From Devosia yakushimensis (lineage in GTDB: Bacteria; Pseudomonadota; Alphaproteobacteria; Rhizobiales; Devosiaceae), in the NCBI RefSeq assembly GCF_030159855.1, contig NZ_BSNG01000004.1, forward strand, positions 248,001 to 312,000: a DNA stretch of 64,000 nt, given 5' to 3'. The notes under the pieces were generated by a model. The model was not told where the DNA came from and ran no database searches. It saw nothing but the letters and a program-made list of their open reading frames with translations. The stretch's first letter is position 1. The number at the start of each line of letters is the position of its first letter. The position numbers were made by a program, and so were the translations under genes. Shown one piece after another: positions 1 to 7,652 of the stretch.

Positions 1-900
1 CGTGGGGGCGCGGGCCAGCTCAAAATCGCCAATGCCCGGCTCAATAACCTGCAGGATGTATCTATTGCCATTCCGCAAGGCGTGCTGACCGCCGTTACCG
101 GCGTTGCCGGCTCGGGCAAGTCATCCCTGATCCAGGGCTGCCTGCCGCTCGCCTATCCCGATACCATCATCATCGACCAGAACCTGGCCCGCGGCTCGCG
201 CCGCTCCAACACGGCCACCTATACCGGCATTCTCGATAGCGTGCGCAAGGCCTTCGCCAAGGCCAATGGGGTCGATGCGGCCCTGTTCTCTGCCAATTCC
301 AAGGGCGCCTGCCCCGATTGCAACGGGCTGGGCGTGATCTATACCGACCTCGCCCATCTCGACCCCATGGTCACCACCTGCGAAACCTGCGAAGGCAAGC
401 GCTTCCTGCCCGAAGTGCTCGAGCATCACCTGCGCGGCAAATCGATCAGCGATGTTTATCTCATGAGCATCAGCGAGGCGGTCGACTTCTTCACCGAACC
501 GGCCGTGGCCAAAATCCTCAAGGGGCTCGACGATGTGGGCTTGGGCTATCTGACCCTGGGCCAGCCGCTCTCGACCCTGTCCGGCGGGGAACGCCAGCGC
601 CTCAAGCTCGCCGCCGAACTGGGCAAGAAGGGCAATATCTACGTGCTCGACGAGCCCACGACGGGCCTGCATATGAACGATGTCGATACCTTGATCGGCC
701 TCTTCGACCGGCTCGTCGATGCCGGCTCGACCGTGATCGTCATCGAGCACAATCTCGACGTCATCTCCCGCGCCGATTGGGTCATCGACCTGGGCCCCGG
801 CGCCGGGCACGATGGCGGCAGGATACAATTCGAGGGCGTTCCGGCCGATCTGGTCAAGGCCGGCCATTCATTGACGGGGCAGCATCTGGCTTCGCGCTAG
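1..900 (+). CDS. UvrA-like excinuclease ABC subunit A paralogue, C-terminal part
   Basis: The reading frame is open from the first base, so the gene begins outside the window; 299 residues remain. They form the second ABC ATPase half of a UvrA-family protein: Walker A GVAGSGKSS near residue 34, a zinc-finger pair CPDC (about 104-107) and CETC (127-130), the ABC signature LSGGERQR, Walker B YVLDEPTTGLH and the switch-histidine segment VIEHNLDV. UvrA proteins bind damaged DNA as dimers in nucleotide excision repair. The short spacing from Walker A to the zinc finger suggests a UvrA2/DrrC-like paralogue linked to drug or intercalator tolerance, but without the N-terminus this cannot be settled. 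Confidence 0.85.
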   Translation, partial: RGGAGQLKIANARLNNLQDVSIAIPQGVLTAVTGVAGSGKSSLIQGCLPLAYPDTIIIDQNLARGSRRSNTATYTGILDSVRKAFAKANGVDAALFSANSKGACPDCNGLGVIYTDLAHLDPMVTTCETCEGKRFLPEVLEHHLRGKSISDVYLMSISEAVDFFTEPAVAKILKGLDDVGLGYLTLGQPLSTLSGGERQRLKLAAELGKKGNIYVLDEPTTGLHMNDVDTLIGLFDRLVDAGSTVIVIEHNLDVISRADWVIDLGPGAGHDGGRIQFEGVPADLVKAGHSLTGQHLASR

Positions 901-954
901 ACGTGGTGGGGGAAAGCTGCCCATCCTTGCCGCCACCGCCCCAGGCCCCTAAAT

Positions 955-2091
955 ATGGCTCTCCCCGGGAGCCCCGCCTTGTCCGATCCATTCCCTTCCA
1001 TGCGCGTGGCGCTCAAAACCCGCATCGTCGTCATCGGCGCGGGGCAGGCGGGCCTCTCCTCGGCCTATCACCTCAAGCAACTCGGCCTTGTGCCGGGCCG
1101 CGATTTCATCGTGCTCGACAAGGCCCCGGCGCCCGGTGGCGCCTGGCAATATCGCTGGCCCTCGCTGACCCTCACCACGGTCAATCGCGTCCATGACCTG
1201 CCGGGCCTGTCCTTTGCCGATTTCGCCGGCGCCGATCAGTCCGTGCAGGCCTCTATCGCCGTGCCCCGCTATTTCGCCGCCTATGAGGAGCGCTTCGGCC
1301 TTGATGTGCTGCGCCCCGCCAGCGTCAGCGTGGTCTGCGATCGCGGTTCGAGACTGCGCGTCGAAAGCGACCGGGGTCTGTTTTCCGCCGAGGGGCTGAT
1401 CAATGCCACTGGCACCTGGGAAAAGCCCTTCATCCCCGACTATCCCGGCGCCGACAGTTTCACCGGCCGCCAGCTCCATACCAGGGACTACAAGACCGCG
1501 GCCGAATTTGCCGGCCAGCATGTGCTGGTAGTGGGCGGCGGCATTTCGGCCATCCAGCTGCTCGACGAAATTTCCCAGGTCACCCGGACCAGCTGGGTCA
1601 CCCGCACGCCGCCGCGCTTCCGCGAGGGGCCCTTCGACCAGGACGCAGGCCGCGCCGCCGTGGCCATTGTCGAAGACCGCGTGCGCGCTGGGCTTCCGCC
1701 CGGCTCGGTGGTTTCGGTCACCGGCCTGCCGGTAACGCCCGCCATCGAAGCGGCCCGGGCCCGTGGCGCACTGAACCGGCAGCCAATGTTCGAGGCCATC
1801 ACGCCCAATGGCGTGCGCTGGGCCGATGGCAGCAGTCTCGATGTCGATGTGATTTTGTGGTGCACCGGCTTCCGCAGCGCCCTCGACCATCTGGCGCCGC
1901 TGCAATTGCGCGAGCCCTCGGGCGGCATCGTCATGAGCGGGCGCCTTGCCACGCAAGTCGAGCGCGACAAGCGCATTCATCTCGTCGGCTATGGCCCCTC
2001 GGCCTCCACCATCGGCGCCAATCGCGCCGGCAGCGCCGCGGCCCGCGAATTGCTGGCCCATCTCGACGCCATGACGCAATCGCCCGCCTAG
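955..2091 (+). CDS. FAD/NAD(P)-binding flavin monooxygenase-like oxidoreductase
   Basis: This 378-residue protein begins with a Rossmann FAD fold (VVIGAGQAGLSSAYHL, residues about 24-39) followed by PGGAW, the usual flavin-monooxygenase context. A second dinucleotide fold (VVGGGISAIQ) lies near residue 185, as in Baeyer-Villiger or CzcO-like monooxygenases. Late in the protein, LWCTGFR matches the ATG-like hinge of that superfamily. An alternative start is the ATG at 1000 (MRVALKTRIVV), which removes a low-complexity leader and may be the true start. It lies 54 bp after the UvrA-like gene, possibly co-transcribed. The substrate is unknown. Confidence 0.82.
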   Translation: MALPGSPALSDPFPSMRVALKTRIVVIGAGQAGLSSAYHLKQLGLVPGRDFIVLDKAPAPGGAWQYRWPSLTLTTVNRVHDLPGLSFADFAGADQSVQASIAVPRYFAAYEERFGLDVLRPASVSVVCDRGSRLRVESDRGLFSAEGLINATGTWEKPFIPDYPGADSFTGRQLHTRDYKTAAEFAGQHVLVVGGGISAIQLLDEISQVTRTSWVTRTPPRFREGPFDQDAGRAAVAIVEDRVRAGLPPGSVVSVTGLPVTPAIEAARARGALNRQPMFEAITPNGVRWADGSSLDVDVILWCTGFRSALDHLAPLQLREPSGGIVMSGRLATQVERDKRIHLVGYGPSASTIGANRAGSAAARELLAHLDAMTQSPA

Positions 2092-2094
2092 GCT

Positions 2095-2376
2095 TTAGCG
2101 CCGCTGCGGCCGGTTGGGCGGCTCGATCAGATCGTCCTCGACCTCGGTTTGCGGCCGGTCATCGCCGCGCGCCAGCTCTTCGTGCCAGCGGCCCTGCTCG
2201 TCCTGATAGCCGATGGCCTGGGTCTGCCCGGCCGCCTGTTGCCGGTCGGCTGCCGCTATGGCCGCGTCCAGCGCCGCCCGATGCGTCCGGAATGTCTCGG
2301 AAAACACATCCCCCACCTTATAGGCAAAGCCGCCATCGTGTTCGACGACCTCATATCGCACATGCACCATTTTCAC
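2095..2376 (-). CDS. DUF2188-like small protein
   Basis: A 93-residue soluble protein. The N-terminal half (VRYEVVEHDGGFAYKVGDVFSETFRTHRAA, quoted only in outline here: VRYEVVEHDGG, then FSETFRTHRAAL) has the pattern of DUF2188, where a short beta hairpin reads a tryptophan- or glycine-rich segment and a helix follows with DAAIAAADRQ. The C-terminal tail is acidic and proline-rich and probably disordered. Family members have no established function. It converges on the flavin monooxygenase with only 3 bp between stop codons, so the two ends share a boundary without room for a terminator. Confidence 0.6.
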   Translation of the reverse strand: MKMVHVRYEVVEHDGGFAYKVGDVFSETFRTHRAALDAAIAAADRQQAAGQTQAIGYQDEQGRWHEELARGDDRPQTEVEDDLIEPPNRPQRR

Positions 2377-2487
2377 CCGTCTCCCTTCCTGCCGGCAGGA
2401 AAACTATCCGCCGCCATTTCGGTTGCGGAGAAAATGCAGCGGCCGTTGAGATATTCGGGCAAAGCCGGTGGATATCCCACCGGCAAT

Positions 2488-3435
2488 TCAGGCGATCGCG
2501 CCTTCAAATTCCTCAGCTGCGCTACCCGACAACGAGGCGGCCGCCTCGCGCGCATAACGCACCGGTGACAGGCCAACGTCGCGCGTAAAGGCCACGCTGA
2601 AAGCGCTGGCCGAGCGGTATCCAACCTGCCGGGCAATTTCGCTCACTGTTGCCTTTTCCCTGCGCAGAAGATTCTTGGCCAAGGCCAGCCGCCACGCCGT
2701 CAGGTATTCCATCGGCGCCATGCCCACCGCGTTGTGAAACCGATCATGAAAGCCTGATCGCGAGAGGGCCGCCTCGCGGGCCAGTTCGGCGACCGTCCAC
2801 CCGCGGTCGGGCCTGGCATGCATCCCCCTGATAGCCATGGCCAGCCTGTCGTCGGAAAGGCCGCGCAGCAATCCCGGTGCGTCGCCGAGTTCGACCGACG
2901 AGCGGAGGGCTTCTATGAGCAGCACCTCCAGCAGGTGCTGGAGGACAACCTCTCGTCCCGGCTTGCTCCCCACCGCCTCTTCGCCCAGCAATTGCATCAG
3001 CATGGCCAGACGGTGCTCACCCCGCACCACCACGACTTCGGGCAGCAGCGACGACAGTAGGATCGCGTCGTCAGACTGAAAAACGCAGTAGCCGACGAGA
3101 GCCCGCATATCGACCGGTCCGTCGATGCTGCCCACCCTATACCCGCCTCCAGGCAGGATGACGGGATTGATGACCTCGTCCCTCTCCGTGCTTGGCACCT
3201 CACTCCACATCATGAAGTCCTGGGCGGAAGGGATCAGGATGAAGTCTCCGGCATTGACCACGACCTCATCGCTCTGCTTGTCGCCGAAGCGCAGGCTCCC
3301 CTTGAGTACCGCGACGTAATAGGGATTGGGCGATTGCGTCCGCCGGACCCGCCATGGTCCCGACCCCGTCACGCATTTGGAAAATGGCGCGCCCGGTTGA
3401 AGCAAACCCACGATCTGGGCGAGAGGATCAGCCAT
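2488..3435 (-). CDS. AraC-family transcriptional regulator with cupin sensor domain
   Basis: The first 150 or so of the 315 residues form a cupin-like sensor (GDFILIPSAQDFMMW), and the last 100 form the two helix-turn-helix motifs of AraC: WTVAELAREAALSRSGFHDR, then VSEIARQVGYRSASAFSVAF and the closing GLSPVRYARE. Proteins of this architecture act on promoters next to them. It is transcribed away from the SDR gene that starts at 3532, so that dehydrogenase is the likely target. The inducer cannot be read from sequence. Confidence 0.88.
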   Translation of the reverse strand: MADPLAQIVGLLQPGAPFSKCVTGSGPWRVRRTQSPNPYYVAVLKGSLRFGDKQSDEVVVNAGDFILIPSAQDFMMWSEVPSTERDEVINPVILPGGGYRVGSIDGPVDMRALVGYCVFQSDDAILLSSLLPEVVVVRGEHRLAMLMQLLGEEAVGSKPGREVVLQHLLEVLLIEALRSSVELGDAPGLLRGLSDDRLAMAIRGMHARPDRGWTVAELAREAALSRSGFHDRFHNAVGMAPMEYLTAWRLALAKNLLRREKATVSEIARQVGYRSASAFSVAFTRDVGLSPVRYAREAAASLSGSAAEEFEGAIA

Positions 3436-3531
3436 TTGGACTCATTCGAATAAACTCTGGACATTGAAACATAGAACGTCCGATCACTCGTGACCATCTC
3501 CTGCTCGGCCAATCAAGAACAGGATCATGCC

Positions 3532-4290
3532 ATGACCGAGAATTCACGCATTGCCCTTGTCACCGGCGCCAATCAGGGCATCGGGCTTCAGATCGCAAAG
3601 GACCTCGTTGCCAACGGGCTCACCGTACTTCTCGCCTCGCGCAATCGCGAGCGCGGCGAGGCGGCCGCTCAGACCATTGAGGGTGATATCCATCCTATCC
3701 AGCTCGACGTCACCGACCCGGTTTCCATCCAGACCGCGGCCGCGCAGGTCGAACAGCAATTCGGCCGTCTCGACATCCTCATCAACAATGCCGCCATTTC
3801 CCGGGCCAACGGGCAGGACGTGGAAACCATGCGGGACTATATCGAGCGCTCGCGAGCAACCCTCATCTCGGTGGATGAAGTCCGCACCATCTGGGAGACT
3901 AACGTGTTCGGCGTCCTGTCCGTAACGCAGGCCTTTGTGCCGCTACTGCGCAAGTCAGCTGCAGCCCGCATCGTCAATGTATCGAGCGGCTTGGGCTCGC
4001 TGACCTTTAACTCCACGCCAAATCCCTATCGCGGCACCTTCAACCCCGGCTACGGTGCTTCGAAAACGGCTTTGAACGCGATTACCCTGGCCTTCGCCAT
4101 CGATCTTGAGGCCGAAGGCATTAAGGTCAACGCCGTGACGCCGGGCTTCACCAGCACTGCACTCAACAATTTCGAAGGCACCGAAACCGTCGAACAAGGC
4201 GCCGCCGAAGCGGTACGCGTCGCACTCCTCGGCAGCGACAGTCCGACCGGGACCTTTACCGGTTCGGTCAACGAACCTTATCCCTGGTAA
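3532..4290 (+). CDS. SDR-family NAD(P)-dependent oxidoreductase
   Basis: A 252-residue classical short-chain dehydrogenase. The cofactor motif TGANQGIG stands near residues 10-17, the NNAA motif follows, and the catalytic YGASK lies at about residue 178 after VNVSSGLGS. The start at 3532 (MTENSRIALVTG) is preferred over 3490 because AGGATC sits about 8 bp upstream and the extra leader is not family-like. It lies divergently from the AraC regulator and converges with the aldo/keto reductase, with a hairpin between them. The substrate is unknown; the sequence resembles plant-type carbonyl reductases. Confidence 0.88.
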   Translation: MTENSRIALVTGANQGIGLQIAKDLVANGLTVLLASRNRERGEAAAQTIEGDIHPIQLDVTDPVSIQTAAAQVEQQFGRLDILINNAAISRANGQDVETMRDYIERSRATLISVDEVRTIWETNVFGVLSVTQAFVPLLRKSAAARIVNVSSGLGSLTFNSTPNPYRGTFNPGYGASKTALNAITLAFAIDLEAEGIKVNAVTPGFTSTALNNFEGTETVEQGAAEAVRVALLGSDSPTGTFTGSVNEPYPW

Positions 4291-4299
4291 TTGGGCACG

Positions 4300-4326
4300 G
4301 GTTCGCCGGCACACAGTCGGCGAACC
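4300..4326. terminator. Hairpin between convergent SDR and AKR genes
   Basis: A perfect 9-bp inverted repeat (GGTTCGCCG / CGGCGAACC) with a 9-nt loop lies 10 bp after the SDR stop and about 95 bp before the AKR stop. Neither side has a good T-tract, so it may be a weak or factor-assisted bidirectional terminator. Confidence 0.45.
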
Positions 4327-4421
4327 TCGTTCCTCCTGGTTGTCAGGCCGACCACCAAGCGTCCCTTTCGGCGTAGCATTGGCATTGGGCGGCGGCCATG
4401 ATGACCGCCACCCAGGCGTCT

Positions 4422-5393
4422 CTAGATCCAATTCGGGACCATGTCGCCGGCGTAGCGAGCACCGAAAGCACCATCGGGGAGGATGCCCCGGATACGCGCA
4501 AGATCGTCCGCCGAGAGCTTAATCTCGGCAGCGGCGGTGTTTTCCTCCAGGCGCTCGATACGCCGGGTGCCGGGGATCGGCACGATGTCATCGCCCTGCG
4601 CCAGCAGCCAGGCCAGCGCCAGTTGCGAGACAGTGATGTCCTTTTCCCTTGCCAGCTCCCCCAGCTGACCAACGGCGTCGAGGTTCTTTTCGAAATTGCC
4701 CGGCTGCCAGCGCGGATCGAAGCGGCGCATGTCGCTGTCTTCATATTCGGACGATGGCTTGACCGCACCGGTGAGGAAGCCGCGTCCCAGCGGGGAGTAG
4801 GCGACAAAGCCGATGCCCAGTTCGCGCGTGGTCGGCAGCACGGTTTCGACATCGCGCTCGAAGACGGAATATTCCGTCTGAAGTACCGTCACCGGCTGCA
4901 CGGCATGGGCTTTACGAATGGTCTGTGGCCCCGCCTCGCTGAGGCCAAAATACTTGACCTTGCCTTCGGCGATCAGGTCCCTGACCGTGCCAGCGACGTC
5001 TTCGATCGGCACATTGGGGTCGACGCGGTGCTGGTAGAGTATGTCGATCTGCTCGACACCGAGATAACGCAGGCTGTTCTCGGTCACGTCGCGAATGTGG
5101 TCGGGCCGGCTGTTGACGCCGTAATTGCCGTTTTCGTGGGTGAAGCCGAACTTGGTGGCGATGACGATATCGTCGCGAAAGCCCTTCACCGCCTCGCCGA
5201 TAAACTTCTCGTTCTCGCCCCAGCCATAGAGCTCAGCGGTATCGAAAAAGGTCACGCCCAGATCATAGGCACGCTTGATGAGATCGAGGCCGGCCTGAGC
5301 GTCAGCGGCGCCATAAGCCAGATGAAACCCCATGGCCCCGTAGCCGATGGCCGATACATCCGGTCCATTCCTGCCGAGTTTGCGCTTGTGCAT
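4422..5393 (-). CDS. Aldo/keto reductase
   Basis: A 323-residue NADPH-dependent aldo/keto reductase (TIM barrel). Visible family features are YGAMGFHLAYG at the N-terminus, the FFDTAELYG segment carrying catalytic Asp and Tyr, IATKFGF with the catalytic Lys, and YQHRVDP with the His. The C-terminal IPGTRRIERLEEN binds the NADP phosphate. The ATG at 5393 is chosen because AAAGGA stands about 9 bp upstream and MHKRKLGRNG is a typical AKR start; a longer open frame to 5558 overlaps the divergent regulator and is unlikely. The neighbouring AraC protein probably controls it. Confidence 0.9.
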   Translation of the reverse strand: MHKRKLGRNGPDVSAIGYGAMGFHLAYGAADAQAGLDLIKRAYDLGVTFFDTAELYGWGENEKFIGEAVKGFRDDIVIATKFGFTHENGNYGVNSRPDHIRDVTENSLRYLGVEQIDILYQHRVDPNVPIEDVAGTVRDLIAEGKVKYFGLSEAGPQTIRKAHAVQPVTVLQTEYSVFERDVETVLPTTRELGIGFVAYSPLGRGFLTGAVKPSSEYEDSDMRRFDPRWQPGNFEKNLDAVGQLGELAREKDITVSQLALAWLLAQGDDIVPIPGTRRIERLEENTAAAEIKLSADDLARIRGILPDGAFGARYAGDMVPNWI

Positions 5394-5529
5394 CGCAATA
5401 TCCTTTCGTGCGTATACGGGGCAGAATGTAGGTACGCCACCCTCACGGCCGGATGTCCGATGGTCCTGAATGATTGCCTGATCCTGCCGATCGCTTGACC
5501 TTTTGAGGCAAGCGATATGGGATACGGCC

Positions 5530-6411
5530 ATGACCGATCTCGAGGACATCCGTGCCATCGCCCTGCGTCACGCCGGCCACCACAACGCCGCGATACCGCG
5601 GCTGCATATCTACTGCATCGACACGCCCACCAACGCCGCGGGCCTGATCTACGAGCCTGTCGTCTGCCTCGTCCTGCAGGGCCGCAAGCGCACATTCATC
5701 GGCGATGGCGTGCTTGAATATGGTGCAGGCGAATGCATGGTGGTGGCTGCCGAGGTCACGGCCATGGGGCAGGTGTGCGAGGCCTCGACGGACGAACCTT
5801 ACCTGGCGCTCAATCTCTATCTCGATCCGGCGGTTATCTCGGCAATTCTGCTGGACATGAATGGCCCTGCCGAGCCGGCGATCCGGTCGGGCTTTGGTGT
5901 TTCAAAGGCGGGGCCGACACTGCTCGAAGCCTGGCGGCGGTTCGCCAGCCTGCTCGACAGCCCCGACGAAATCCGGGTGATGGCCTCCCACCTTGAACAC
6001 GAACTGATGTTCCGGCTTCTGATGGGGCAACAGGGGGCATTGCTGCGGCAAATTGCCGGCGCCGATACCCGCCTGTCCCATATCCGTCGCGCCATGGCCT
6101 GGATCCGCCAGCACTATGCTGAACATCTGAGCATCGATGCCATGGCGGCCGTGGCTGGCATGAGCGTTTCGGTGTTTCACCGCCGCTTCAAGGCGGTGAC
6201 CAGCGTAAGCCCGCTGCAATATCAAAAGCATATCCGCCTGCACGAGGCTCGCCGGCGTCTCGTCACGGAACATGCCGAGGCGGCAACCGTCGGCTATCGG
6301 GTCGGCTACGAGAGTGCTTCCCAGTTCTCGCGCGAATATAAAAGATTATTCGGCGCTCCGCCGCGCCGCGACGCCGACACACTGCAGACAATCGTCGAGC
6401 CCGAGCCATAG
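5530..6411 (+). CDS. AraC-family transcriptional regulator (AraC_N type)
   Basis: A 293-residue regulator with an N-terminal AraC_N sensor (YEPVVCLVLQGRKRTFIGDG) and a C-terminal pair of helix-turn-helix motifs: LSIDAMAAVAGMSVSVFHRR and AATVGYRVGYESASQFSRE. The ATG at 5530 is preferred to a TTG at 5503. It is divergent from the aldo/keto reductase with 136 bp between starts, an arrangement repeatedly seen for AKR/SDR genes controlled by a neighbouring AraC protein, so it is probably their local activator. The ligand is unknown. Confidence 0.88.
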   Translation: MTDLEDIRAIALRHAGHHNAAIPRLHIYCIDTPTNAAGLIYEPVVCLVLQGRKRTFIGDGVLEYGAGECMVVAAEVTAMGQVCEASTDEPYLALNLYLDPAVISAILLDMNGPAEPAIRSGFGVSKAGPTLLEAWRRFASLLDSPDEIRVMASHLEHELMFRLLMGQQGALLRQIAGADTRLSHIRRAMAWIRQHYAEHLSIDAMAAVAGMSVSVFHRRFKAVTSVSPLQYQKHIRLHEARRRLVTEHAEAATVGYRVGYESASQFSREYKRLFGAPPRRDADTLQTIVEPEP

Positions 6412-6585
6412 CTTGCCGCTTGTCGACCTTGCGCCCTCTTTTCACTCGTTCAAGTTGCGTCGGCAGTCGCGACGCGTGTGGCAGGGCGAAGGTCCCCCAG
6501 ACGAGGTAGAGTCGCACATGCGCTCCGGAATTCGGGCCTGATCATCGCGGGCAGCGACGACGCCAGGATCGTGGCTGGACCGACG

Positions 6586-7239
6586 CTAGTCGGCGGAGGG
6601 GAGTGCGGCCGCCACCGCATCGGCCAGCTGTTGCGGGCCGAACTCCACCAGTTCCTGGCCGTTGACGAAGAATGTCGGGGTTTGATTGACGGCAAAGGTC
6701 GCCATGTCGGCGATGTCCTGCGCCAGCAGGGCGGCAATATCCTCGCCCTTGGCATCGGCTTGCGCCTTGCCGACGTCCAGTCCCGCTGTCGCAGCGATCA
6801 TCCAGGCCTGCTGCAGGTTTGGCGCTCCGTGAACGGCCCAGGCGGGCTGGCCGGCGAGAAGCGCCTCAAGCACCGGCAGGAAAAGGCCCTGCTTTCGCGC
6901 CGCTTCGATGATGCGCACGGCCTCATCTGAGCCCTGGTGGATCGGTGCATAGCGCATCACCAGCCGCACCTGGCCCGGATGCCGGTCCATGATCTGCTTC
7001 ACGATCGGGTAGAAGGCGCGGCAGGCCTCGCAGGAAGGATCGAAAAATTCGACAATGGTCACCGGCGCATTCATGGGACCGATGACCGGCGAGTGCCAGC
7101 GCTCCAGCCCGCTCGCCTCGGAAACCGCCGCCGCGACGGGTTCCGCTGGCGGGGTCATGCGCGTATAGGCGAGGCCGCCAATCGCAAACGCCGCAATGGC
7201 CACGGCAACGGTCGCCAGGACCAGGATTCGACGGTTCAT
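6586..7239 (-). CDS. DsbA-family thiol:disulfide oxidoreductase
   Basis: A 217-residue exported thioredoxin-fold protein. Residues 4-26 form a signal peptide or N-terminal anchor (LVLATVAVAIAAFAIGGLAY). The redox motif is CEAC (Cys70, Cys73) in EFFDPSCEACRAF, and the cis-proline loop is TPTFFVNG. This resembles the DsbA/BdbD Thioredoxin_4 group, which oxidises or handles cysteines in the periplasm. The start at 7239 has AGGAAA upstream, and it overlaps the dsbB stop by the sequence ATGA, so the two are translationally coupled. It is the last gene of the P-type ATPase operon. Confidence 0.87.
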   Translation of the reverse strand: MNRRILVLATVAVAIAAFAIGGLAYTRMTPPAEPVAAAVSEASGLERWHSPVIGPMNAPVTIVEFFDPSCEACRAFYPIVKQIMDRHPGQVRLVMRYAPIHQGSDEAVRIIEAARKQGLFLPVLEALLAGQPAWAVHGAPNLQQAWMIAATAGLDVGKAQADAKGEDIAALLAQDIADMATFAVNQTPTFFVNGQELVEFGPQQLADAVAAALPSAD

Positions 7240-7652
7240 GGCGTTTTCCTCGACGACAGAGCCAACAGGGCGATGATGATGACGAATGCCGCCAGCGACA
7301 GCAGCGGCAGGGGGGCCACCCCGAAGAGAACCATGGCATCGTCGGTGCAGGATGGACCGGCGCCGCATCGATGGATCGTTTCGGGCAGGATCTCGAAATA
7401 GATCAGGCTATGGAATGCGGCTATGCCTGCACCTGCCGCGGCCAGGGGCAAGGCGTACCAGTTGTAGCCTCCGGTGCCGCGGAATGCGGCGACGCCCAGT
7501 ATCCAGGCCAACGGAAACATGGCGATGCGTTGATACCAGCAGAGTTCGCAAGGCGCCTGGCCCATGACCTCGCCCACAAAGAGCGCCCCCAGGGTTGCCA
7601 GCAGGGCGACCCACCAGGCCCCCATCACCATTATCCACGACATTTGCCTCAT
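7236..7652 (-). CDS. dsbB: Disulfide bond formation protein DsbB
   Basis: A 138-residue inner-membrane protein with four predicted hydrophobic segments. It has the two DsbB cysteine pairs: CELC at residues 35-38, followed by the WYQR ubiquinone-site segment, and Cys96/Cys102 in the second periplasmic loop (HRCGAGPSC). DsbB re-oxidises a DsbA partner and passes electrons to quinone. The gene overlaps both the ATPase upstream (4 bp, ATGA) and the DsbA-like gene downstream (4 bp), so the trio is one translationally coupled operon. It is short compared with E. coli DsbB (176 residues), like the BdbC type. Confidence 0.9.
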   Translation of the reverse strand: MRQMSWIMVMGAWWVALLATLGALFVGEVMGQAPCELCWYQRIAMFPLAWILGVAAFRGTGGYNWYALPLAAAGAGIAAFHSLIYFEILPETIHRCGAGPSCTDDAMVLFGVAPLPLLSLAAFVIIIALLALSSRKTP